Below, piece by piece: positions 45,888-56,600 of a DNA stretch of 64,000 nt (its first letter is position 1; every line of letters starts with the position of its first letter). Made by a program: the position numbers and the translations under genes. The stretch covers positions 20,209,307 through 20,273,306 of the forward strand of contig NC_134031.1 of NCBI RefSeq assembly GCF_964204645.1, read 5' to 3'. Origin of the DNA: Tubulanus polymorphus (lineage: Eukaryota > Nemertea > Palaeonemertea > Tubulaniformes > Tubulanidae). The notes under the pieces are model-generated. The model searched no databases and was not told where the DNA came from. It saw only the letters and a list, made by a program, of their open reading frames with translations.

Positions 45888-47596
45888 TCCTTACTTATCT
45901 TCAAAAAGACATACTGTTTGAAATATTTGATTTTTGGATTTGAGCATTCGTTTGTGGATCCAAAACGACGATGAAGGCATACGCAAAGGATGTAGGATTG
46001 TAAAACAACACAGGTAATATGCTGGCTGTTGAATAAAGCTCCCTCTGAAAATCGAGGTTACGATTCGTGCTGTAGAAGTCGTTTCTGTCGATTCTTGAAC
46101 TTCCTGTAAAGTAATAAGATTCTAGTTGTGGCACGATGCGAGCTCTTCAAGAGATCACAATACAGATTCTGAGCAGACACATCATTCTCTACTCGGCTTC
46201 TGAACCAGTATCTGGTTGAGGGTTCGAACTGGGGATACCTATTATCGGGCCCCTGATCACACACTCGAACCAGTGACCGCCTCAGATACAGATTCTGAGC
46301 AGACACATCATTCTCTACTCGGCTTCTGGACCAGTATCTGGTTGAGGGTTCGAACTGGGGATACCTATTATCGGCCCCTGATCACACACTCGAACCAGTG
46401 ACCGCTGGCTTCAAACCTGGGTCAACTTAGTAACCCAATCGTTGGTGGTAAGCTTTTAGTTTATATAATCGATGGGTTTGTAAATTTATTATACGAACCT
46501 ATTTTCAACTCAATAAACTATGTAAACTACGAATCTAGGCCTTTCCTCTATGGAGCGATCGAAGTAATTATAATCGGCGGGCCGCATCACCAAATCCGTG
46601 TTTTACCTTTTCCTAAACTAAATCCCCGTTTTATACTTACCGAGTCCGGGTTTTGAGATATGTGAAATATCCGGTACGTTTAGCAGGAAACACAATTTAA
46701 AGTATTTTTTATTGAATGTTTTAACGCGTTTTGTTTAACTATATTGCGTTTTAAAGCAGTTAACATACACAAACATGTAAGTCTGATCGGTTGATCGGTT
46801 CTTCGGAGTTGTCAACGTTAATTACATTCCTTAAGACGCTCACTCTTATTCAATTCAATTAAATATTTTATTGTTTGACTTGTCAAAAAACTCAAAATTT
46901 GAAAAATTCTAATCCAAATTCTGGGAGGTTTTTGGAAAATGAATAAGAAATGGTGGAAAAATCACGAACAAAAATCTCTGACAATAATGTATCTGTAATG
47001 TAAACTTTATAAAAAGATGCTGGAAATCAAAATCTTTTTTTGAACATGAAGAACTATTCAACTTGAATAGAAAATCTCCAGACCAGTCCAGGGGGCGAAC
47101 TTAATGTAAACTAATTTACAACCGCATTTGGATTGAGCATGTTTGCTGTTGTGCGGACCTAGGTCTAGTTCCAAGAGGGCCGACACTGTGAGATACGTTA
47201 TAACCAAACTACAACTATTAGCTCTGACCTAAAAAAAAACGGGAATATTTTCAATTGATGACAGAATGCACCTATTGTCTAATAGGCCCATCCCTAATTC
47301 TATGGACATCCATACTTAACATGAATGACAAGGAACTGGTATGATATTTTATATTCTTTCTATGAAAAGTTCCAGATTTCCTCTAGTTAGTTGCCTAATC
47401 GTTGGTGGTAAGCTTTTTACAATTGGATGGGCTTATACCAACCATATCGTGGTTTGTGAATATATCCGATCGTGAAACTAAACCACGGACAGGTTACTGA
47501 CTAGATTTTCTCATGACCTGCGTTTAGTTGTTATTACAAGTCTGAAGCAGGTATTTTCTTTTCAATCATACGAATGATAGGAAAAGAGAGACAGAA
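45888..47596. other. Intergenic region between LRR gene and FERM gene
   Basis: No exon was recognised, including none for a PX domain. Contents are a 126-bp direct duplication (46165-46416), a 21-bp motif AATCGTTGGTGGTAAGCTTTT occurring near 46438 and again near 47398, and a dispersed repeat at about 47150-47220. Confidence 0.55.
46165..46416 (+). repeat. 126-bp direct tandem duplication
   Basis: Two copies start at 46165 and 46291 (GATTCTGAGCAGACACATCA), each containing GAGGGTTCGAACTGGGGATA and ending near CACACTCGAACCAGTGACCG. The copies differ by an extra G (GGGCCCC versus GGCCCC) and a G/A change. The embedded GGTTCGAAC core recalls the module in the satellite, but the rest of the unit differs. 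Confidence 0.9.
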
Positions 47597-50500
47597 ATGA
47601 AAATGGTCGAGTTATCGTGTATGGTATTTGTAAATGTAGCGACTATGGATGATCAGATGCCTCCTTTACAGGTAGGTTAGTGTCGTGTGTAGAAGGGGGT
47701 CTCCGTGTAACCCTGAGAATGGTCCCTTATTTAGGTATAGCGCGTTCACAGATCTGGGAATTCGGACTTTATTCTTGAAATCGGGGACAAGTGAGTATTT
47801 CGATTTTTTGGCATCATGTCCTAGCTGGTGATGAGTGGCACAAGAATCTGTTTAAGAAACAGTCCCATAGATTATCTTATAATCTAATCAGGGAATTTTA
47901 GATTCCCTGACTGTCGGGCTGAATGTTCCAGCAATCATTGTCAGTGTTTAGTTGATTAAGTGTAATCCTATTTTAATGCCTCTAATATATATTGTGCTTT
48001 TAGTTATCTATTGAAGTACATAATGGAAGAAGACACGCCGATGAAATCCATAAGAAAGTCTGTAAAGAAATCGGTAATTTACAAAATGCTTCATCAATTA
48101 GGCAGGCCTACTAACTGTCAATCTCAATATACCTCGATAGAATCGTTTTACATAACTTTTCTAAGACTTTTCCATAGCCAAAAACTTTGAATTTCCAGGA
48201 CTATCAATTAACCTGCTCACTGCCTATAGAGACTGAAATTTTGGTTGCTAATTTTGTCTATTGTTCACCATCACGACCAAAATTTCAGAAGGCCTAAGAC
48301 CTGTATGCTGGTACTGCCTCGGTACTTATCGGAACACTGTTTGCTTTTATTGTAGCCAGTAGTCCCTTTCCAGGTGTATAGGCTTCATAAAATAAAACAA
48401 ACTTAGTCATCAAATATCCTCTGGTACAGGGCATGCACAATGCCCAGGGAGTGAAAGGGATGTCGAGATGTGGGCGGTATATCGACTCGAGGGGTTGGCT
48501 GTACTCATATTCGAATGCGTGCAGCCAGAGAGAAGTCTCGAATTGATTGCAACCAGTGATTTTTTCTTGAACAACAGGAATGTCTAAATGCAGCCGCAAG
48601 TATTTTGCGTTGCATGAAGGAAAGCTGAATCCTAAACAGGCGTACAAACCGGACGACCTTGTAGCGTTTCCACAAAATAGTAAGTTCCCTCTCTTACTTG
48701 ATACCCGGTCAACTTGAAAAACCCCTCAAGCCCTCAATTATTGTGCATATCTTTCCATTGTGTTTCATATCTTGCTTCAGGTCTTTGTTTACAGAAGTGG
48801 TGCTTCGACGTCAAATCAGAAATCAATATTTTATTTGAAGACCCAGTGGCTTTACACTTACTCTACTGGCAAGCCAAATCCGACATTCAATCGGGTATGT
48901 TTTTTCAAAATGGTGAAACAATAATTATAAAGGTGCATTTGGTTTGAATATTATTGTGTATTTCTCAAGTGCTTTTCTTTCCATTACAGGAAAACTCAGT
49001 CCGACATTTGCGGAATCACAACTGTTAGAAGGTATTGATTCGGAAAATATTCACCTCATATACCAAACATTTTGCTGTTCTTTAAGTTTTCCCCTTGAAA
49101 TTTGATGCTCTACGCTGTTTGGAAAAGACAAGACCGATATAAAGCACAGTCGAACTTGCTTAAATACAGCTGTCAATCTGCTGTCTGTACCCAACCCTTC
49201 AGACAAATTTGACTGAACTGCAGAGAACTGGTCTGTCAGTCTGAATACAGTTATATTGGCCTTACGCACTCAGTGGAAACTATGATGATAGGAAATACTA
49301 AACTCCTGGGGCCGGTTGCTCAAAAGTTGGTTAGAGTTAACCAGTGGATAGTTGATATGGTGACAATTGAAATTTCATTGTTACTATGGTATTTAACGGC
49401 CGGTTATCTTTAACCAACTTTTGAGCAACTGGCCCCTGATATTCTAAGAATATGTGGGTAAATAATCTATACGTTAGGCTTTAGTTGTAGTAATTCATCG
49501 GCTTTTATTTCAGATTATGAGAATGAAGCAAATGAGGTTGAATACGTGCAACTGTGTCAAACATTAAAGGACTACACGTCTGCGATTGTGCGTAGATGTT
49601 CGCTGTTACAAGAATATTCAATCTCATTCTACGACGTACGTACATCATCATCGCAATCAGTTACTATTGACCTAATTACATATTCAAGATGTCCCAAAAA
49701 TGGTATCGCAACTTTCGCGGTATATCTAAGACCAGTTAAATCTGAAAACTGGTGTTGAGTTCCTTCATGTTTTCAATACGTACATCTATTGAAATGATTT
49801 ATGCGGTTTTAATGTGGGGACTCAAGACAGTTTTGAGTTAACTATCAAATGAATTATTCCAACCATGGTAAAAATGTAGTTTTAATAGTCACTGTCAATT
49901 ACAAATAGTTCCCTGGTCTAGATTGCAAATAGACCCCTTTGAATTATCGCCATTAGAATTATTTTCATTCAGAACCACAGAATGTGCTAGCAAATCATAA
50001 TTCTAAAAAAAGTTTTTGAAATTTACTTCAGGGGAACCTCGTTATAACATCCTCAGATATAAAAATTTATCACATATTAGAAACCTAGCATATCATTTTC
50101 TCCTTATATCCTGAAATAACTGATTTGTAGGGACCCTGGGCAATGCTGACTATAAATCTAGGCGATTAACTCGATTTCGATAAACAACTATTTCAGAAAG
50201 GGTCGATTATCGACTTGATGGTTCGAGACAGCGGATTGAAATTAACGCATATCGGCAGCAATAACAAAGATGGCGACAGTCGGAGCGAAAATGAGGAAAA
50301 CTCAAATGATAATCGACACACACATTTCATACCGTGGTATTTAATTCGAAGTTGGTCGCACAATCGTGTGACATCATCGATGAAATATGAGGTACGCGTA
50401 CACGGTCAGGGCTTCCATTATCTGATAGTGAAAACGGACCAAGCAAAGTATCTTCTATCGTTGACAATGGAAATGATCAAAATACTGCAGGTATATCTTT

Positions 50501-50721
50501 TCTCATCGCTGCCACATTGTAATATAATGTAACGCAGGAATGAAATGCACGATGGCGGTAGTTTATCAACTGACTATTGATGTTTTCAGGGTCGCGCGGA
50601 CAATGCACCATCGTTTCACGCGTCGATGATTCGTAAAGACGACGACATCACTCACTGGGATAATATCATGTACGACCCGGAGAAAACTGATGAACCGTTT
50701 ATTGAGAATAACAACACGTAG
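47597..50721 (+). CDS. FERM-domain protein, SNX17/SNX31/KRIT1-like FERM, no PX domain (344 aa)
   Basis: Eight exons in continuous frame: 47597-47671, 48004-48073, 48578-48679, 48781-48894, 48990-49031, 49514-49719, 50197-50490 and 50590-50721 (TAG). F1 lobe: SCMVFVNV, LSIEVHNGRRHADEIHKKVC, KYFALHEGKLNPKQAYKPDD. F2 lobe: WCFDVKSEINILFEDPVALH, LLYWQAKSDIQSGKL, then VEYVQLCQTLKDYTSAI, a pattern like the sorting-nexin-17 FERM-like module. F3 lobe: KGSIIDLMVRDSGLKL, FIPWYLIRSWSHN and YLLSLTMEMIKIL, ending shortly after the F3 helix. Such modules bind NPxY-type tails of membrane receptors during endosomal sorting; applying that here is inference. Sorting nexins carry an N-terminal PX domain; I see none in the 2 kb upstream. 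KRIT1 or FRMD8-like identity is an alternative. Confidence 0.8.
49308..49436. repeat. Foldback element with GGGGCCGGTTGCTC ends, in FERM-gene intron
   Basis: The terminal inverted repeats GGGGCCGGTTGCTCAAAAGT and ACTTTTGAGCAACTGGCCCC pair almost perfectly over about 26 bp, continuing GTTGGTTA/TAACCAAC. A half-copy (TTATCTTTAACCAACTTTTG) stands at about 61708-61730, next to a family-A element. Intronic and non-coding. Confidence 0.8.
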
Positions 50722-50873
50722 TTACAACATTCCTCGCGAGGTCTGTCACGTAGTTACAACATTCCTCGCGAGGTCTGTCACGTAGTTACAACATTCCTCG
50801 CGAGGTCCGTCACGTAGTTACAACATTCCTCGCGAGGTCCTTCACGTAGTTACAACATTCCTCGCGAGGTCAA
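50715..50873 (+). repeat. 32-bp minisatellite, five copies, starting at the FERM stop codon
   Basis: The unit CACGTAGTTACAACATTCCT plus CGCGAGGTCTGT starts at 50715, 50747, 50779, 50811 and 50843. The TAG stop of the FERM gene (50719-50721) is part of the first unit. Copies differ by one or two bases (TCTGT, TCCGT, TCCTT). The unit contains the self-complementary CCTCGCGAGG. Confidence 0.95.
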
Positions 50874-53657
50874 TGTGTTTTGAATTCTTGATTACAGTCG
50901 ACCAGTATTGAGAGAAAACAGACTGTCATAATTTATAGGTAAAGTCCAATTCTGCGGATAGCTTATCTATTTTTACTGCAATACATCAATGTATGATCAC
51001 ACATTCCATCTGTGCTGTCTTCAGTGATGAAAATTGCTGCTGTAACACTCCCATGGCCCCCTCCATTTGACTAGGAAAGTCAGAGTGAACTATCAAGAGT
51101 TAGTCGACTATTTCTGAACTAAGTAAAACCAAATGTCAGTCGGTACTATCAATAGTCAATCACACAGCAATTGAGCACAGTGGCTGTAGTTCGGACTTAC
51201 TTCCAAGATGGCCGACACAGTGAAGTACATTTCCATCGAACTATAGTGCGTTCAGCTATTATCTCAGACCACTAGTCGACTAACTACAACACCAAAGTTC
51301 ACCCAGGATAATCTGATTTTCCATTCATGTTGATATAACTTCAATGTTTCATTACGAGACATTTCACCTAAAAAAAAGGAATTTGTTTAAAAATGCTTCA
51401 ATCTCCAAGGGCCCAGTTACCAATCAAAGCTGGTCTTAAAACTATATGATCAATTTTTGTCAGAGATGTTGAACGTTTGATATCTTTATAAGCAACTGCA
51501 ATCTTCCTAAAACTCGTTCAGTGCTCAAGAGATTTAAGTGCTACTAAACTGCTGATATAATGCTCAACATGAATACAATCAATATACTTTCTGAAAATAG
51601 TTTTTAAATGCAAAATAAATTGCAGAGTTTTATAATTTTTAATTTTGTATGAAATGTTCATGTACCATATCTGAGATTTTTTTATCATATGATCATCTTT
51701 TTCGATGTATGAATGAATAAATGTAATTTCCTTATAATGATAAATATCATTGCATTTGTTTTGTAAATTTTAAATATTTTTAACGGAATAAATACTTCAG
51801 TTCTTATCTCATGTAAGTTGTATATACTTTCTTTTTTAGTTGTGCTACGCTGGAATATAATTCTTCCAGCAATTTCTTGAAAACTGAATACACAGCTATT
51901 GTTTCATCAATATCATGGGTTTTCAAGTACATATCCCTAGTCTTAACTGACTTCAACTTCGCTATATCTTCCTACCCGCCCGTGGGACAGAGAGATGGTT
52001 AAATGTACAACATCGACTGAGACTTAATGAGATATTTCTTCTTTGTCAATCTTTTAATGAGGAACATGAAAGAGAAATGAACTGATGCATACCGGAGCAG
52101 ACCCAGGAAGACTCGACAAACCACTTCACTGTTGACAGTATATTTCTAAGAGAAAGCTGTTCATTATATCAACAAGCTCAAACACCTCGGATAACTTTTA
52201 ATTGGCTTCGCTTTTCCTAAATTCAAAAATCTGGAAGAGAAGTCCTGCCTTCATTCATGATTGAAGAAATTATTTTTCCTTTCATAAATTCACCTTGGAT
52301 CTGCCCGATGGCATGCTAAAATACAAATATAATATGCGTAACTTGTAACATCTTTGGTAACAATGTTTTTTTATATAAGTTGAAAGTGATTTATGAGGAG
52401 CCCATTCATTGAGGTACAGAAGACTAAGTTTGCCTCGGATATCGCGGGACTTATAAATTATTAAGGGGCCATTCTGAGCGACAATGGGTCGTCGTCGCAT
52501 GATTTGGCGAAGGAAAATTGAAAACAATGAGCCCAAGACGCGCGATATTTCGAATCTGCTGTACAATAATAGAATGTTACAATTTTCTTCCAATACATGG
52601 CATGTGAAGGTTGTAGGCATAATACTAATTTAAATACAAATGAGGTCTTACAATTTGCGTAGATATACATAAATAACAATCATTTCATATACACACATAC
52701 TAAACACAAGAAGGCTTATTTTCTTACATAAGTTACATATCTACAGTAGACTTCGAACAACTTGACCTGGAGAGATAACTGTTCAACTGGAATATTTGTT
52801 GAATTTTCCAGACTCAATGAAAAGCACACTGAAGTCATCAACTGTGGGTTTTGCTAATTAACACAGAATACTGAGATGTATATCAGTATTCTACCAGTCA
52901 GACCCGACTTTATCTATTTGATCTACTGTGATACAATCTACTATGATACAATACATGTACAAATATTTACAAATCTTGGCTATATACATACCGGGTAATA
53001 TAATTAAAAAAAAACTCAGCTAATGCGAGACAATTGCAATACAATCGTTGATTTGGTCGATTTTTTTTTTGGTTTGTTTTTTTTAAATAAAATGCACTTT
53101 TTTAATAAGCACCAAACTAGCAGTGATTTTAATTGCCGACTATCGACAACACATGACTTAAGACAATTTCAGCCGATTTATCAGATATAGGAGGGAGACT
53201 CAAGTTTCCAGGATGCAGGTACCAACTGTGGCCTGTACCCACCCCCTAAAGACAATCAAAATTTCTGATACGTGGTGATGAAATGTCCCCATCTCCGGTA
53301 TAATGGAGCGAAAATTTTTATGCATTTTCAGACCAAAGTTCCTCGGGTCCGAACAGTAGACCCGGTGGCGCTAGACTGAGGGAGTGCATACGAAAGATCG
53401 GAGAGTTGGAGATCTGCATCCCTCGTAATCGGGTTAAGAATCCCCATGAGATAATCCCTGAATATCAGCGAATCAAAGAATCACTGTAATGGCGTTCTCA
53501 GACACTGAGAAGAAAATAGTATTTTTAAAACGATGAAAAAGACTGGCACGCCGAAATCGCTGGAATCTTTTTACCGAACATTCAATGGGAAGATCATTTG
53601 AAATAACGGTATTCCACGAAAAGTCTCTCATCCACTACTACGGATGGGTCGAGATTT
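50874..53657. other. Convergent intergenic region between FERM and centrosomal genes
   Basis: 3' flanks of two converging genes. Likely plus-strand polyadenylation signals are AATAAA at 51716-51721 and 51787-51792. On the minus strand only the variant ATTAAA at about 53106-53101 stands out as a possible signal for the centrosomal gene. A dispersed repeat lies at about 51180-51310. Open frames such as the minus one at 52282-52620 show no family features. Confidence 0.5.
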
Positions 53658-56600
53658 CTAGTAAGCTCCTGTTGTCGGCATGTTTTCCTTTTCGTCTTGA
53701 CATTTCTCCAGATTCTCCCGGGCTTTTTTCAATACAATTTCAGTCTTAAGCACTGCAGACATAAGAAAATAATGAATGAATGAATGAATGAATGAATGAA
53801 TACATGAGTTAATACGTTTAAAATCCACTGCATACAAAATCTAAAATATTAAAAACAAATATTTTCATCTCTAGCAAGAGTGCGAAACGTTAATTCTTTG
53901 AGAAATAAGATTCGCTTTTACGGTAATCTGGTTTTATCTTATTATCTATTCTCCACGTCAGAGTTTAGCTACTTCACTACCGCATGAGTTATTTACTGAA
54001 TTTCATTAACTTAGCTAACTGAACAATAAATACTACATGAAACTGCTTTCTGATGGTTGAACTAAAAACTACAATGGAACCAGATGTGCTCAAGCCCCAA
54101 TATACTCCTAAAATCAAAATGTGCCGTATTTTCTCCTGAACCCCTGCCCTCCGCCCCTGTACAGACATCGCGTATACATTTCATCTTTTCAGTACGTGTA
54201 ACAAAGGACATGTACTGAGTGTAACAACTTACATCTTTGAACGATCGCCTCTTCCATGTCTTCTTTCTTCTTGTTCGTCAGCAGTAATCGTTTGTGAGCG
54301 CCTTTCGTCACTTTCAGTAACGCTGAGTATTTACCAGTGACGTACTGTAGTCGCTCGCGTAATACACGGTTCTACAAAACAGAACAATTGATAACGTCTC
54401 TGTTAAACCGATGTGGCATGTGTTTTTCCCCTGTCAAGACAACGCATAAGACTCCTTTTAAAACCCTTTCAGTGTTGACTAATTCCAAAAGTGCCCAGTC
54501 TGTTGAATAACGGGCACACCGCTATAGAACATCTTCCCTGCAGCACCTTTCCCTTTCCCTTTGTTTCACAGGTGCCGCCATCTTTTGATAGAGACAAAAA
54601 CTCATTACTATTTACATCATCAATACACTGCTGTGTGGTGTACAAGAAAAGTCGCCTTCACCAATTTATACTGAAAAGGTGAACTCAAAGGCTTTCAAGT
54701 CGAATAATCACCCCAACTCCGAATAGAATCAGTTTTTTATTTACCTCCTCAGTGAGCTCCACGTCGACGAATTCGCCGCGTTCGTTCTTACGAGGCAGCG
54801 TCGACGTCCAGAACAACTGGATTAATTTCGATGACTGGCCGGCGCAGATGTTGGCGTGCTCCAATGAGGACGACAGCTCCTTCAGGTTGCTGTATTCAAT
54901 ACTCTGAAGAATGACAAAATTCAACAATCAATTGCGTACTTTTGACAATATGCTAGTTAGTAAGCGTTATAATTCATATTCCACAGTAGTTAGAATTTAA
55001 CTGTAGGTTGCTTCATCAGGAAAATCTAACTAATGCAAACCATATAGATTTTATTTCAAACAGCAAATCTTGACAAAAATTAGAAAACCATAAAGGATCA
55101 ATTTCAAACTGCTGAACTGGGTCCGAAAAGAGAAATCCCACATACAATTCTAATACTGGTAATATGCGTCAGCTAACAGCATCGCAACGCGAAAACTCAT
55201 TCACAGAACAAACTAAGCAATGGATAAATAGAAAGAAAATCGACAATCCGTCAAAATTAGAATTATTTAAATGATGGAAAAAATTAACAGAAATAAAAAA
55301 TGATACAAATCTGCGAATTAACAATGTATACGTTGCATTGAAATGTTTTTGGAAAAAAGACAAGAGACACAAACACAAAATCTAGTTAAAAAACAGGCTA
55401 AGAATTATCTATACGATTCAAAATGAAAAAGGCTGCGATCAAAAATTCGAACCGCATCAGAATTCAAGCATAAATATAGATAGATGCATAATATACATAT
55501 ATACAATACAACTTTATAAGGAGGGTATGAATTCTAAGGTTTAATTTGAAGGATGATACATGCGCATATGAAACACCATTATTACCTGAGTTTTCTGCGA
55601 TCACGCCAACAATACAACAAAAATTAGATTCAAATCATCGATTAATATCCAATGTTAAATAAAGTTATCTTATACAATGGCAATCATTATCAAGTTCGTA
55701 GTAATATGTCTAAACAGTGGTTTATTCTTAATACTGTTAGAGTAGAACTTGCTGATCGCTGTTAGTCAGAATATCGGACTAGTCAGAAATTTCTAGGTCC
55801 GGAATTTCCTAGTTCATTTTCTTATAAGAATTTCCCTCGATATCAGGGGTCGGTTGCATAGTCTCAGCTTAGACTTAAAACCAGTCTTAAAACCAGTCTT
55901 AGGCCAACTTAGTTCTATAGCCAATCTAACAACCTAAGACCGGACTTAAGTCACAACGGTGCAACCAGCCCCTAATTCTATAAATACTCGTCAGACAAAT
56001 GCAACGTGCCCAAAAGTCTAAAATCAGGTTTACAATGTACAAGTACAGTTTTAGTTTTTTTTCTTTTAACAAAATTCGCTGACTTTCTTCTGATTTGCAG
56101 GTAAGTGGCGCCACCTTGTTGTTTCTACTCACTTGTATTTGAGTGGAATTACGATACGCTCTTAGTCGTTCAATAATCCGAGCTTCAGTTCCTTTAAGTA
56201 TAACGCACAGTTCACCGACTTGTTTCTTCAGTAACTCGTAATCGTCTAGCTTACCAATCGCGTACAGGTATCGTAGATCGGCGCTTACTCTACACTTCGT
56301 CATCGCGCCAACAACATCTACGAGAATAATAAACAAATTCATCTACTTTTCATTCAATTTCATACCAGTTATAGGATGTGATAAATTACCGGGATCCGGT
56401 GATGGAATCGTCAAATCGTCTAAATGTAACGAGCGTGCCGGGTGATTCGGATGATAATTCTCCTTGTTCAGTTGATCGATTGTTAAAGCGTCTTCACCGT
56501 TACCATCGGCTACAACGACAAAATATCAAATATTAACTACAGTTATCTCTATTTAAAACGAAGTAAGGTTGAGGTTCGATCATTTTCTTCGTTCAAGTGG

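Noticed and set aside
48294..48647. 117-codon minus-strand frame
   Set aside because: It overlaps exon 48578-48679 of the FERM gene antisense and has no recognisable domain or splice context.
49514..49702. Donor at 49703 for the sixth FERM exon
   Set aside because: Using it puts the next exon out of frame with early stops; the donor at 49720 keeps the frame and completes the F2 lobe.
52282..52620. 112-codon minus-strand frame downstream of the centrosomal gene
   Set aside because: Probably 3' flank; composition is AT-driven and no motif or splice partner is seen.
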